Positions 49,520-59,434 of a stretch of DNA of 64,000 bases are shown here, one piece after another. Below the pieces are notes generated by a model, which saw only the letters and a list, made by a program, of their open reading frames with translations, did not search any database and was not told where the DNA came from. The position numbers and the translations under genes were made by a program. This DNA comes from Chloroflexota bacterium. GTDB lineage: Bacteria > Chloroflexota > Anaerolineae > Anaerolineales > Anaerolineaceae. The stretch is taken from contig JAKQJC010000065.1 in the NCBI GenBank assembly GCA_029561345.1, positions 1 through 64,000 on the forward strand, given 5' to 3'. The first letter of the stretch is position 1, and every line of letters starts with the position of its first letter.

Positions 49520-52039
49520 TCAGGGCAGGTAGGCGTAATAGACCTTGTTGTTGAAGGCGTAAAAGAGGGTGCGGTTGGCATCCATGTGGAAGGCGGTCAC
49601 ATCGGGGGTGGGCTGACCGTTGTTGAAGTCGGTCTGCGGGCGGTAGAGCGACTGCAATTCCAGGCTGTTGATGCTGAAGCGGTAGAGCGTGGCCGAGATG
49701 GAATCCAACAGGTAAATGGAGGGGTCGGGTGGGGGAACATAGCCCACGCGGGTGAAGCTGGTGCCGGGGAACACGCTGGTTTTGGGTTGGTAACCTGCCC
49801 GGCGGTCTGAAAATTCCACCGGAATGGCGCAGCGCGAGGGGGTAGTTTCGATGAGGCTGACCAGGCAGCGCGCCACCAGGCCGTCGCTTTGCAGCAGATA
49901 GACATCCTGCTGGTTGACCGCCATATAGGTGATGTTTTTCAGGCGCGAATTTGAGGGCGGCAGCAGCAGGTAGGGCGTCTGAGGGTACATCATGGACTGC
50001 TGCTCGGGGGCCAGCTTCATTTTTTCTTCATTGGTGAGGGTGTTGGCATAGAGCCAGACCAGAATATTTTCGGGGTTGCTCACATCCAGCACATAGAGCG
50101 CATCGTTTTCATAAACAAACATGCCCACTTTGCCAATGGCGCTGCTTTGCGGGGCCATCAGCGATTCTGCCTTCATGCCCCGGTCTGTGAAGCAGAACAC
50201 CAGGTTGGCATGCGCATCCATGCCCATGATGACAGCGCCTTTTTTGTTGTTGGCCGGCAGGGCGGTGATGCCAACCAGCTTGTCCACAATAATGTTATCC
50301 ACGGTGCCGGGACCGCACTGGAAGGCCTGGTCGATCGAATAGGGATTGGCCTTGACCGCGCGCACCACCGAACCGGAGGTGGCATCGAGCATGTAGAGGT
50401 TGCCGTTTTGCGTCACCATCTGGGTGATGACCGCGCCTTCGGCCAGGTCGGTGGTGATGGCAGCCTTGAATGAAAGTCGCTGCACATTATCCAGCTTGTC
50501 GAGCTCGCCGTTGGCCTGATCTTTCAGGCGGGCTGATTCGGCCGTTTTGTAGTATGAATCGGCTTTTTCCAGGTACAGCAGGGTTTCTTTCCAGGCGGTG
50601 CGCTTGTTGGCCGGGTCGTTATCCAGCAGGGTTTTGTTGGCGGCGGCCTGGGCCTGGCTGTAATAGAAGTTGTACTGTTCAACCAGCCCGCGCTGGTAAT
50701 AGACGGTCCAGGTGATGGCGACAATCACCAGCGGCACGGCAATGGCGATGGTGATCATCCAGAAGGGCGAGAGATTGAAGAAGCCGCCCAGGCCCGCGAG
50801 GCGGTTGCGCAGGCCCAGCCAGAACGAGGCGGCCTGGCGCGCGGTATCGGTTTTGCGCGGGCGCGCCGCAGCGGCCGGTTTGACGTTCGCGGGTGCGGGC
50901 TGACGGGGCGGGGTTTGAGGCTGGGCCTGGGGTTGGGCTGGTCTGACGCCCGCAGGCGCGGGCGCGGTTTGAGTCTGGCGGATGGGCGCGGGCTGCGCAG
51001 GGGCTGCTGCCGCTGGAGCGGGCACAGCCTCATCTTCATCTTCGTCCACAACCTCGCCGTCTTCAGGAAAATCTGCCCCATCCACAAATTCGGCTTCGGG
51101 TTCAAACGAAAGGTCAACCACCGGAGTGGGGATAGAGACGGGGGCCGGGGCGGCTGGCGGCGTTTCCAGCGCGGGGGCCGGAGGGGTGCTTTCCACGGGC
51201 TGCGGAAGGTTGACGGGCGCCGGGGCAGGGCTGGGAGCAGGGGCGGGTGGGGTTTCTGCGGCCTGAACCGCGGCCGGGGCGGCTGGCACAGGAGCCGGCT
51301 GGGGGAGGACCGTCTGGGTGGGGGCGGGGCGCGACGAGCCGCGCACCACCAGGCGCAGGGTGTGGATCTGACCTTTGCCGCCGGGCTGGAACTGCACTGC
51401 CACGGCCGAAAGGTTGGGCATGGGTTGGCCCAGCAGGCGGCGGCGCAGGTTTTCGGGTGAAAGGGCGGCGGGGCTGGTGAGGGTGGCGGCGTTCCACAAG
51501 GCCGGCGGGTCGGCGCAAACCACCAGGAAAGAGCCGCTGCCCGGCTCGGCATGGAAATAGCGCAGGCTGGCCGCCTGGGTGAGGCCCAGGCCGCGGCCTT
51601 CCGCCGGGGGCATATCGGTGAAATGTTCCAGCGCGCCCGGGCTGACCAGGTAGGCATGGGTCAGGCCGGCCTGCGCCAGGTAAAGATGCTCTTCATGCAC
51701 GGCGGCCAGGTTCAACAGGCCGCTGACCTGCTGGCCGGTGCCGCTGTGCTTGCGGTTTTGTTCCAGCAGACTCTGGTTCAGGCTTTCGGCAGCCTGGCGC
51801 AGCGCGGCCGTCACCGGCCCGGCGGTTTTGAAATAGGCCTCAGACATTTTCTGGTAAGCTGTTTGCATCTCGCCGGCATCGGGCAGGCGGCGTCCCTGGA
51901 AGGTGAGGAAGCAGAACAGCAGCTCGCCGGCCCGTCCGCGGGCAGCGCGGCGCGGGGCGGCCGTGCTGAACACGCCCGGTTGCTCGGGCAGTTCCTGGTT
52001 ATCGACAAAATAGAGGGGAATCAGGTTCAGATCAAACAC
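49520..52039 (-). CDS. Single-pass membrane protein with degenerate PP2C-like N-domain and C-terminal beta-propeller-like region
   Basis: 839 residues. Residues 1-220 resemble the PP2C phosphatase core (LYLAQAGLTHAYLV, SGSFLVVCADP), but the GDSR and DG metal acids are not visible, so catalysis is unlikely. A 190-residue Ala/Pro/Glu-rich linker (220-410), with an acidic DEDEDEAV patch, leads to a membrane helix (WMITIAIAVPLVIVAITWTVYY) and a helical stalk. It ends in a repeat-type extracellular region (YMLDATSGSVVRAV, LYVLDVSNPENI, YLLDSISATLYRF). It may sense signals across the membrane. Monocistronic. Confidence 0.75.
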   Translation of the reverse strand: MFDLNLIPLYFVDNQELPEQPGVFSTAAPRRAARGRAGELLFCFLTFQGRRLPDAGEMQTAYQKMSEAYFKTAGPVTAALRQAAESLNQSLLEQNRKHSGTGQQVSGLLNLAAVHEEHLYLAQAGLTHAYLVSPGALEHFTDMPPAEGRGLGLTQAASLRYFHAEPGSGSFLVVCADPPALWNAATLTSPAALSPENLRRRLLGQPMPNLSAVAVQFQPGGKGQIHTLRLVVRGSSRPAPTQTVLPQPAPVPAAPAAVQAAETPPAPAPSPAPAPVNLPQPVESTPPAPALETPPAAPAPVSIPTPVVDLSFEPEAEFVDGADFPEDGEVVDEDEDEAVPAPAAAAPAQPAPIRQTQTAPAPAGVRPAQPQAQPQTPPRQPAPANVKPAAAARPRKTDTARQAASFWLGLRNRLAGLGGFFNLSPFWMITIAIAVPLVIVAITWTVYYQRGLVEQYNFYYSQAQAAANKTLLDNDPANKRTAWKETLLYLEKADSYYKTAESARLKDQANGELDKLDNVQRLSFKAAITTDLAEGAVITQMVTQNGNLYMLDATSGSVVRAVKANPYSIDQAFQCGPGTVDNIIVDKLVGITALPANNKKGAVIMGMDAHANLVFCFTDRGMKAESLMAPQSSAIGKVGMFVYENDALYVLDVSNPENILVWLYANTLTNEEKMKLAPEQQSMMYPQTPYLLLPPSNSRLKNITYMAVNQQDVYLLQSDGLVARCLVSLIETTPSRCAIPVEFSDRRAGYQPKTSVFPGTSFTRVGYVPPPDPSIYLLDSISATLYRFSINSLELQSLYRPQTDFNNGQPTPDVTAFHMDANRTLFYAFNNKVYYAYLP

Positions 52040-52225
52040 GGTTTTTCCTTATCCACTTGGTGACCGGAGCAGTCAAAATCACAGTTCAGACCCGGATCAA
52101 AAAATCAATTGTTCCGCCTTGCTTCCCGCGGGCAGGCCAGCATTTAAACGCGGCCGAGCCGGTTCTGGCAGAGCAATTACAAACGATTATAATGGCAAAT
52201 TCCAAATCACGGTATAATCAGGGCT

Positions 52226-53272
52226 ATGGACTTTCAACTGATCACAACCTTTGATGAAATGGATTTGCTGGCAGGCGAATGGAATGCCCTGCTGGATGAG
52301 TGTGCAAGTCACGTGCCATTTCTGCGCCATGAATATCAGCGCGCCTGGTGGCAAACCCTGGGCGGCGGTGAATGGCATGACGCAGAACTGCGCGTGGTGA
52401 CGGCCCGCGTGGATGGAAAACTGGCGGGGGTGGCCCCGCTTTTTCTCAGCCGCGAGCGCGAAGGCGGCCCGACCCTGTTCTTGATTGGCAGCATTGAGGT
52501 TTCCGATTACCTGGATGTGCTGGCTGCGCCAGAGCAGACGCCCGCCTTCATCGAGGGGCTGCTCGATTTTCTGGCTGCCCGCACAGACTGGCAGATTCTG
52601 GATCTTTACAACCTGCTGGACAGCTCGCCCACCCTGCCCCTGCTGGAAAGTGCCGCCCTGGCGCGCGGCTGGCGCTTTGAACGCAGCCGCCTGCAGCATT
52701 CCCCCTATATCCCCCTGCCAGGCGACTGGGAAGCCTACCTTGAAACGGTGGATAAAAAGCAGCGCCACGAAATCAAGCGCAAAATGCGCCGCCTGGAAGA
52801 ATCGGGCGAGGCTTTCCGCTGGTACACCACCACAGACGAAGCCGCCCTGGAACAGGATATTCAGGATTTCATGCGCCTGATGGCCAACGACCCGCAGAAA
52901 GAGGCTTTTCTGACCCCGCCCATGCGCGCGCACATGGCCAATGTGATGCGCTGCGCCTTTAAAGCACAGTGCCTGCATCTGGCCTTCCTCGAAATCAACG
53001 GCAGCAAGGCGGCTGCTTACCTGAGCTTCGATTACCTGCAGCGGCTGTGGGTGTATAACTCGGGGCTGGACCGCAATTACAACGCCTTTTCGCCGGGATG
53101 GGTGCTGCTGGGCCACCTGCTCAGGTGGGCCAACGAGCAGGGTTACCGCGAGTTCGATTTCATGCGCGGCGATGAGGAGTATAAATACCGCTTCGGAGCG
53201 GTGGACCGCTTTGTGGAGCGCGCCACCCTGTGGAGAGATAAATCTGTTTCTTCGGCCAACCCCACTCCATAA
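52226..53272 (+). CDS. GNAT/BioF2-like acetyltransferase (CelD type)
   Basis: 348 residues. Two tandem GNAT-like halves typical of the CelD/FemAB-related family: FLRHEYQRAWWQTLG and DYLDVLAAPEQ in the first, KKQRHEIKRKMRRLEE, HLAFLEINGSKAAAYLSFDY and EFDFMRGDEEYKYRFG in the second. Such proteins acylate polysaccharide or peptide substrates. A TATAAT (52213-52218) ends exactly 7 nt before the ATG, predicting a leaderless transcript; no ribosome site is seen. The weak -35 is not recognisable. Confidence 0.85.
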   Translation: MDFQLITTFDEMDLLAGEWNALLDECASHVPFLRHEYQRAWWQTLGGGEWHDAELRVVTARVDGKLAGVAPLFLSREREGGPTLFLIGSIEVSDYLDVLAAPEQTPAFIEGLLDFLAARTDWQILDLYNLLDSSPTLPLLESAALARGWRFERSRLQHSPYIPLPGDWEAYLETVDKKQRHEIKRKMRRLEESGEAFRWYTTTDEAALEQDIQDFMRLMANDPQKEAFLTPPMRAHMANVMRCAFKAQCLHLAFLEINGSKAAAYLSFDYLQRLWVYNSGLDRNYNAFSPGWVLLGHLLRWANEQGYREFDFMRGDEEYKYRFGAVDRFVERATLWRDKSVSSANPTP

Positions 53273-53312
53273 CCGTTTTTCCAAAATAACCTCCCCTTAC
53301 CTTGTATGAAGA

Positions 53313-53365
53313 AACCCGCCTCCTGATATCTGCCCCAGGCTGCCAGTGCGGGTTATTTCTTTTCT
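53313..53365 (+). terminator. Possible terminator after the acetyltransferase
   Basis: AACCCGC (53313-53319) / GCGGGTT (53348-53354) with a 28-nt loop and TATTTCTTTT after. The stem is short, so this is tentative. Confidence 0.4.
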
Positions 53366-53375
53366 CCAAACCCTC

Positions 53376-53423
53376 TTGACAAATCTAGTAACTCGTATTA
53401 TATTTTGCATATAAATTAGTAAC
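53376..53423 (+). promoter_or_regulatory. Promoter of the padR operon with paired TAGTAAC sites
   Basis: TTGACA (53376-53381), 17-bp spacer, TATATT (53399-53404). Direct repeats of TAGTAAC at 53386-53392 and 53417-53423 start 31 bp apart, three helical turns, on either side of the -10. They are candidate PadR half-sites for autoregulation. Confidence 0.6.
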
Positions 53424-53439
53424 ATGTAGAATAATTATT

Positions 53440-54021
53440 ATGACTGTCAGAAACGCCCTTCTTGGACTACTTGCGAAGCACCCCAATCACGGCTACGAGC
53501 TGCATGCGGCTTTTGTGGCCATGGCGGGGGGCAAAGAAAACTGGGATGTGAAACCAGCCCAGGTGTATACCACTCTGGCGCGCCTGCAGGAAGCCGGCCT
53601 GGTGGAAATCAGCGGCACCGAGCAGGACGGCGGACCGGAAAAGCGCATCTATGCCATCACGCCGGCCGGCCTGACCGAGCTGAAGGCCTGGTTCGCAACC
53701 CCGGTGGTGGATCAGCACCAGCGCGATGAATTCTTTCTCAAGCTGATGACCTGCCTGGCCTCCGGCGAGGCTGACCCTTACCGCGTCATTCAGACGCAGC
53801 GCGCCAGCCTCTACCAGCAGCTCCACCAGACCACCACCCTGCGCGGCACGGTGGATCAGCACGCCGAACTGGCTTACCTGCTGCTGCTGGACCAGACGGT
53901 GATGCACCTGGAAGCTGACCTGCGCTGGCTGGATATGGTGGAAGCCCGCCTTGACGATATCCGCCGCCAGCCGCTGCCCCAGCCTGAATTAAAAAAACGC
54001 GGCCGCCCCCGCAGCCGCTGA
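53440..54021 (+). CDS. PadR-family transcriptional regulator
   Basis: 193 residues. Winged helix in residues 1-90 with the PadR signature NALLGLLAKHPNHGYEL, VYTTLARLQEAGLV and PEKRIYAITPAGLTELK, then a long C-terminal dimer helix. PadR proteins repress adjacent efflux genes and are relieved by ligand. It is followed by a MacB-type ABC system, so it probably regulates that. Its leader lacks a clear ribosome site. Confidence 0.9.
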   Translation: MTVRNALLGLLAKHPNHGYELHAAFVAMAGGKENWDVKPAQVYTTLARLQEAGLVEISGTEQDGGPEKRIYAITPAGLTELKAWFATPVVDQHQRDEFFLKLMTCLASGEADPYRVIQTQRASLYQQLHQTTTLRGTVDQHAELAYLLLLDQTVMHLEADLRWLDMVEARLDDIRRQPLPQPELKKRGRPRSR

Positions 54022-54057
54022 CCTGATTGTATCGGTAGATAATGAAAGAGGTTAACT

Positions 54058-54798
54058 ATGAACATCATCCAGACTCAAAAACTCACCAAAATTTACGGCA
54101 CCGGTGACGCCGCCATTACGGCGCTCAAAGATATCAACCTCACGGTTGAATCCGGTTCCTTTGTGGCGGTGATGGGTCCCAGCGGCTGCGGCAAATCCAC
54201 TTTACTGCACCTGATTGGCGGTTTGGACCGTCCCACCAGCGGCACCGTGCTGCTCGACGGCCAGGATATTTACGCACTCAACGATGACCGCCTGACCGAG
54301 CTGCGGCGCCAGCGCATCGGTTTCATCTTTCAGTTCTTTAACCTCCTTCCGGTGCTGAATGTGCGCGAGAACGCTGCCCTGCCCCTGGTGCTGGATGGCA
54401 TCAACCGCAGCAAGGCCTCTGAACAGGCCCTGCAGTGGCTCGAGCGGGTTGGCCTGGCTGACCGCCTGACCCACCGCCCGGATCAACTTTCGGGCGGGCA
54501 GCAGCAGCGCGTGGCCATTGCGCGTGCCCTGGCTTCTGAACCGGCGCTGATTCTGGCCGACGAACCCACCGGCAACCTCGATTCCCGCGCTTCGGACGAA
54601 ATTGCCGCCCTGCTGCGCCAGGTTTGTGATGAGTGGAAACAGTCCATTCTGATGGTCACCCATGATCCGCGCATTGCCGCCTACGCCGACCGTATCATTT
54701 TTCTCAAGGATGGCCTGGTGGTGGATGACGCACGCCTTAACGGCGGCAGCGGCGCTGCCCAAACCGCCCTGGTGCGCGAGAAAGTTGAGGCGCTATGA
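54058..54798 (+). CDS. ABC transporter ATPase (LolD/MacB type)
   Basis: 246 residues. Walker [10 protein letters not shown]-loop [10 protein letters not shown], signature LSGGQQQR, Walker [13 protein letters not shown] and switch His VTHDPR. The DEPTGNLDS form is typical of the MacB/LolD/FtsE exporters. Its stop overlaps the permease start by 4 bp. Confidence 0.92.
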   Translation: MNIIQTQKLTKIYGTGDAAITALKDINLTVESGSFVAVMGPSGCGKSTLLHLIGGLDRPTSGTVLLDGQDIYALNDDRLTELRRQRIGFIFQFFNLLPVLNVRENAALPLVLDGINRSKASEQALQWLERVGLADRLTHRPDQLSGGQQQRVAIARALASEPALILADEPTGNLDSRASDEIAALLRQVCDEWKQSILMVTHDPRIAAYADRIIFLKDGLVVDDARLNGGSGAAQTALVREKVEAL

Positions 54799-57332
54799 AC
54801 CTCTATTTTAATATTGCCTGGCGCTACCTGGCCGGGCGCAAAACCCGCACATTTTTAACCACCCTGGCGATTGTCTTTGGCGTGATGGTGATTTTTGGCC
54901 TGAACGGCATCATTCCGCCAATGCTGGATGCTTTCCGCCGCAGCATGATGACGGCTGCCAGCGCCGTGGATATCACGGTATCGCAGGAGAGCGGCGGCAT
55001 GCTGCCCGCTTCCACCCTGGCCACGGTGCAATCGCAAGAAGGGGTGGCGGCAGCCGCCGGGCTTTTCCGCCGCAATGTCATTCTGCCCACTGAAGCGAAA
55101 GGCGCCGCCAGCCTGAAATCGGCTCCGGCTCTGACCGTGACGATCCAGGGTGTGGATCCGGTCTCCTTCCAGGAGGTGCGCAATTTGCAGGTGGGTGAGG
55201 GCCGCTTTATTGAACCGGGCGATCAGCAGACAGCCGTCATCAGCAGCAACCTGGCGAAAGCCAAAGGACTGAAGCTGGGCGACCTGCTGACCATGCCTTC
55301 AGCCGCTGGCAAAACCGCTTACACGGTGGTGGGCATTCTGGCTGACCGCCCGCTGCCCAGCGAAGAAGTGTATATGCCGCTGGCAGACGCCCAGGCCATG
55401 TTTGACCGGGCCGGCAAGATCACCACGGTGGAGGCGCGCTGCACCGGTGGTTATGATCGCAAAACCGTACAGGATAACCTGGCCGCGCGCCTTGAAAGCG
55501 GGGTTGTGCTCGAAGAGCCGGAATACGGCGCGGAAATTTTCGCAGCGGTGTCGCTGGGTGAAGTGATCATGAATGCCTTTGGTGTGATTGCCCTGATCAT
55601 GGGCGGGTTCATTATCTTCAATACTTTCCGCACCGTGGTGGCAGAGCGGCGGCGCGATATCGGCATGCTGCGCGCCCTGGGGGCTTCGCGCCGCTACATC
55701 ATCAATATGGTGCTGGTGGAGGGTCTGATTCAGGGCGTGATGGGCACAGCGGTGGGCATGCTGATGGGCTACCTGATGGCTCTGCTGCTGGTAAAAATGA
55801 TCAACCCGGCGCTCCAATCTTTTGTGCGTTTTGAAATTGGCAACCCCACCTTCAGCCTGGCCACCATTGCGCTGACCATTGGCCTGGGGCTGGGTGTGAC
55901 CCTGGTGAGCGGGCTGGCTCCGGCCGTGGCTGCCAGCCGCATCACCCCGCTGGAAGCGCTGCGCCCGGTGATGACCAGCATTCGCCGCGTGACCTTCAGC
56001 AAGGGGGTGCTGGCGGGCATCATCCTGATGGGCCTGGCTGTTCTCACCTTCCTGGCAGGCGATTTCAAGGCCTCGCTGCTGGGCGCGTTCATCTTCCTGG
56101 TTTCACTGGTGCTGGTTTCGCCGGCGCTGGTGGCGCCGCTGGCCAATGTGTTTGGCCGGTTGATGTCGCTGGCTTTTGCCCGCGAAGGACAGATTGCCGA
56201 GGGCAACCTCTCGCGCCAGCCACACCAGGCGGCCACCACGGCAGCCACGGTGATGATCGGCATGTGCATCTTGCTGGCCATGGCGGGCATGTCCACCTCA
56301 TTGACGGACGGCATGTCCACCTACATCAGCAAGAGCATGGGCGCCGATTTCATGGCCCTGCCGCAGTCGCTGGTGCTGGGCGGCGGCAACATGGGCGCTG
56401 GTTCGGAACTGCTGGCGCGCATCCGTGCCATTGACGGCATCGCGGCAGCCACCTCCATCCGCCAGGTGGCCACCCAGGCCAACGGCACAGCCATGCAGAT
56501 GATTGGCATTGATCCTGAAATGTACCCCAAACTGGCCAACCTGTCTTTCAGCGATGGCGATGAAAAGACCGCTTTTGCCGAGCTGGCTGCCGGGCGCAAT
56601 GTGATGGTGACCGGGCTGTTTGCCACCCAGAACAACATCAAGCGCGGCGACACGCTGAAGGTGAAAACCCTGCACGGCGAAGAGACCTATTATGTGATTG
56701 GCGTGGCAACGGATTACCTCAACGTCAAGCTGGCGACGGGTTTCATCTCGCAGGAAAACCTGAAGAACGACTTTGACAGCGAAATGGACCTGATGCTGAT
56801 GGCCAACCTGAAACCGGGGGCTGACCGCGCCGCGGTTGAAGCCCAAATCAGGGCGCTGATTGACGAATACCCGGCCTTCACCCTGTTTTCGTCGAGTGAA
56901 TGGCGCAGTTCGCAGCTTGGCATGATCCAGGCGGCGATGGGCCTGCTCTATGTGCTGATGATTGGCCTGGCGGCGCCTTCGCTGCTGGCGCTGATGAACA
57001 CCCTGGCGATCAATGTGATCGAACGCACGCGCGAAATTGGCATGCTGCGGGCGGTGGGGGCGCTGCGCAAGCAGATCAGCCGCATGGTGCTTTCGGAAAG
57101 CCTGCTGCTGGCGGCCATTGGCACGGCCTTTGGCATTCTTTCGGGCATCTGGCTGGGCTATGCCCTGGTGCAGGCCATGGATGTGACCGGCTTCAAGATG
57201 ACCTACTTCTTCCCCTATGCCGGCATCCTGATCACCCTGGCGGTGGGCTTGATCTTTGGCGCGGTGGCGGCGTTCTTCCCGGCTCGCCGGGCGGCGCGCA
57301 TGGAGATTGTGGACGCACTGCGTTATGAATGA
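54795..57332 (+). CDS. MacB/FtsX-type ABC transporter permease
   Basis: 845 residues with duplicated halves. The N-terminal helix is NIAWRYLAGRKTRTFLTT. There are two periplasmic MacB_PCD domains and two FtsX 3-helix cores with the motifs VVAERRRDIGMLRALGASRR and VIERTREIGMLRAVGALRKQ. Eight or more membrane helices are expected. It probably works as a mechanotransmission exporter of peptides, lipoproteins or drugs. It forms an operon with the PadR regulator and ATPase. Confidence 0.92.
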   Translation: MNLYFNIAWRYLAGRKTRTFLTTLAIVFGVMVIFGLNGIIPPMLDAFRRSMMTAASAVDITVSQESGGMLPASTLATVQSQEGVAAAAGLFRRNVILPTEAKGAASLKSAPALTVTIQGVDPVSFQEVRNLQVGEGRFIEPGDQQTAVISSNLAKAKGLKLGDLLTMPSAAGKTAYTVVGILADRPLPSEEVYMPLADAQAMFDRAGKITTVEARCTGGYDRKTVQDNLAARLESGVVLEEPEYGAEIFAAVSLGEVIMNAFGVIALIMGGFIIFNTFRTVVAERRRDIGMLRALGASRRYIINMVLVEGLIQGVMGTAVGMLMGYLMALLLVKMINPALQSFVRFEIGNPTFSLATIALTIGLGLGVTLVSGLAPAVAASRITPLEALRPVMTSIRRVTFSKGVLAGIILMGLAVLTFLAGDFKASLLGAFIFLVSLVLVSPALVAPLANVFGRLMSLAFAREGQIAEGNLSRQPHQAATTAATVMIGMCILLAMAGMSTSLTDGMSTYISKSMGADFMALPQSLVLGGGNMGAGSELLARIRAIDGIAAATSIRQVATQANGTAMQMIGIDPEMYPKLANLSFSDGDEKTAFAELAAGRNVMVTGLFATQNNIKRGDTLKVKTLHGEETYYVIGVATDYLNVKLATGFISQENLKNDFDSEMDLMLMANLKPGADRAAVEAQIRALIDEYPAFTLFSSSEWRSSQLGMIQAAMGLLYVLMIGLAAPSLLALMNTLAINVIERTREIGMLRAVGALRKQISRMVLSESLLLAAIGTAFGILSGIWLGYALVQAMDVTGFKMTYFFPYAGILITLAVGLIFGAVAAFFPARRAARMEIVDALRYE

Positions 57333-57355
57333 AATAGAATTAAGTTGAACCATCT

Positions 57356-57393
57356 AAAACCGGCTTCTGCATATGAGTGCGGAAGCCGGTTTT
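57356..57393. terminator. Bidirectional terminator between permease and prmC
   Basis: 12-bp stem AAAACCGGCTTC (57356-57367) / GAAGCCGGTTTT (57382-57393) with A- and T-rich flanks. Confidence 0.9.
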
Positions 57394-57395
57394 AT

Positions 57396-58298
57396 TTATC
57401 TCTGCTTTTGTATCGGGGAAAACATTCTTCCTGGCGTGAATGATCTGCCTGTGGGAAATTCAATTTTCAAAAGGCGGCTGAGCCCGGCCAGATCAGGCAA
57501 AACGCAGGCGGCCGCCTGGGGGAGGGCCATTCGGGCAGCGGCGAGGGCGCTCTGACCCTGCCCGGCCTCAATTTCAAACAGGGCCAGGCCGCCGGGAGCC
57601 AGGCGCGAGGCAAGCTGGGCCAGCAGGCGCCGGATCAAATCCAACCCGTCCGCGCCGCCATCCAGCGCCAGGCGCGGCTCAAAGCGCGTCACCGGCAGGC
57701 CGTCCACCGTCTGACTGGGAATATAAGGCAGGTTGGCGCACACCAGGTCCAGCGGGCCGGCAGCGGCGGCCAGCAGATCGCCCTGGAAGAAAGCCACGCG
57801 CTGGGCCACGCCGTGCTGGCAGGCATTTTGCTGGGCCACAGCCAGCGCCGCCGCAGAGCGGTCCACCGCCGCCAATCTGAGATCCGCGCAGTGCAGCGCC
57901 AGGGTGATGGCGATGCAGCCGGAGCCGCTGCCCACATCGGCGGCGCGCCGCCGGCCGGGATGGGCCTGCAGCCAGGCCAGCGCGGTTTCAACCAGCAGTT
58001 CGGTTTCAGGGCGGGGAATCAAAACCGCCGGGGTTACGGTGAAGGTGTTCCCGTAAAACTCCCAGCGGCCAATCAGGTAGGGCAGGGGCTCGCCAGCCAG
58101 GCGGCGGGCGGCAAGTGCGTTTAAATGTGCGCTTTGGGCGGCGCTCAGTTCTGTTTCAGGGTGCGCCAGCAGCCGGGTGCGGCTGCAATCGAGCACATGG
58201 GCCAGCAGCACCTGAGCCTCCAGGCTGGGGGTGCCGGTGAGCGGCGCCAGGCGGCGGGTGAGGTCGGCCAGCAGGCTGGCGCTGTTATTCGTCGTCAT
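57396..58298 (-). CDS. prmC: Release factor glutamine methyltransferase
   Basis: 300 residues. N-terminal helical substrate region, then a SAM-binding core: PRPETELLVETA, ADVGSGSGCIAITLAL (motif I) and the N-x-P-Y catalytic motif as CANLPYIP. It methylates the GGQ glutamine of RF1/RF2. ATG 58298 overlaps the prfA stop by 14 bp; earlier starts would lie deep inside prfA. Confidence 0.92.
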   Translation of the reverse strand: MTTNNSASLLADLTRRLAPLTGTPSLEAQVLLAHVLDCSRTRLLAHPETELSAAQSAHLNALAARRLAGEPLPYLIGRWEFYGNTFTVTPAVLIPRPETELLVETALAWLQAHPGRRRAADVGSGSGCIAITLALHCADLRLAAVDRSAAALAVAQQNACQHGVAQRVAFFQGDLLAAAAGPLDLVCANLPYIPSQTVDGLPVTRFEPRLALDGGADGLDLIRRLLAQLASRLAPGGLALFEIEAGQGQSALAAARMALPQAAACVLPDLAGLSRLLKIEFPTGRSFTPGRMFSPIQKQR

Positions 58299-59358
58299 CC
58301 TCCGCGCCGCTTGAGAGCCGTTCCGCCTCGTTGCGCAGAGCCAGTTCGTCAATGAAAAGGTCAATTTCACCGTCCATGACGGCAGGCAGATTGAAGGATG
58401 AAACGCCAATGCGGTGGTCGGTGACGCGCGATTGCGGATAATTGTAAGTGCGGATCTTTTCGGAGCGTTCGCCGGTGCCCACCTGCGAGCGGCGGGTTTC
58501 TTCCAGTTCGTTCTGGCGTTTGAGCTGCTCAATTTCATAGAGACGGGCGCGCAGAATGGCCATGGCGCGCAGGCGGTTCTGAAGCTGCGATCGCTCGTCC
58601 TGGCAGGCCACCACAATGCCGGTGGGCAGGTGGGTGAGGCGCACCGCGGTGGAGTTTTTCTGCACATTTTGGCCGCCGGCGCCAGCCGAGCGGTACACAT
58701 CCACGGTGATGTCTGATTCGGGAACGTGAATTTCCACGTCGTCCACTTCAGCCAGCACGGCCACGGTGATGGTGGAGGTGTGGATGCGCCCCTGGGCTTC
58801 GGTGGCGGGAACGCGCTGCACGCGGTGCACGCCGGATTCATATTTCAGGCGCGAATAGGCTCCGCGCCCTTTGATCATGAAGATGATTTCCTTGTAACCG
58901 CCAATGCCGGTTTCGCTTTCAGACATGATTTCAATTTTCCAGTTGCGGCGCTCGGTATAGCGGCTGTACATGCGGAACAGATCGGCGGCAAACAGGGCGG
59001 CTTCTTCACCGCCGGTGCCGGCGCGAATTTCCACAATGACGTTGCGATCGTCCCGCGGGTCTTTGGGGACCAGCAGGGTCTTAATCTCTGTTTCAAGCTG
59101 GTTCACCAGGGGCTCCAGTTCTTCCAGTTCGACCTGAGCCAGCAGGCGCATTTCTTCATCATCCCCGTTCAGCAGTTCGCGCGCTTCTTCAATGCGCTTG
59201 AGGGTTTGCCGGTAGGCACGGGATTTTTCAACCACATCTTCAATTTCGGCGCGTTCTTTGGCCAGTTCGGCGGCGCGCTGATAATCTTCACCCACTTCGG
59301 TGAGCAGACGGTTGATTTCTTCGTAACGGTTTTCAATTCCAGCTAATTTTTCGAGCAT
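58285..59358 (-). CDS. prfA: Peptide chain release factor 1
   Basis: 357 residues, full length. It carries the GGQ motif in GAGGQNVQKNSTAVRLTHLP. The codon-recognition site is PAT in RVPATEAQGRIHTS, marking RF1, which reads UAA/UAG. It forms an operon with prmC, which modifies it. Confidence 0.95.
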   Translation of the reverse strand: MLEKLAGIENRYEEINRLLTEVGEDYQRAAELAKERAEIEDVVEKSRAYRQTLKRIEEARELLNGDDEEMRLLAQVELEELEPLVNQLETEIKTLLVPKDPRDDRNVIVEIRAGTGGEEAALFAADLFRMYSRYTERRNWKIEIMSESETGIGGYKEIIFMIKGRGAYSRLKYESGVHRVQRVPATEAQGRIHTSTITVAVLAEVDDVEIHVPESDITVDVYRSAGAGGQNVQKNSTAVRLTHLPTGIVVACQDERSQLQNRLRAMAILRARLYEIEQLKRQNELEETRRSQVGTGERSEKIRTYNYPQSRVTDHRIGVSSFNLPAVMDGEIDLFIDELALRNEAERLSSGAEDDDE

Positions 59359-59393
59359 AAGATCATTTTCCAGGTTGAATTTTGAGCAGGCGA

Positions 59394-59402
59394 ATTATAA
59401 CA
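59394..59402 (-). promoter_or_regulatory. Extended -10 promoter of prfA-prmC
   Basis: TGTTATAAT (minus strand 59402-59394), TGN form, 36 bp before the prfA start. Confidence 0.55.
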
Positions 59403-59434
59403 CGATTCAAAGACGCTTTTAGAGGCGCGGGCGC

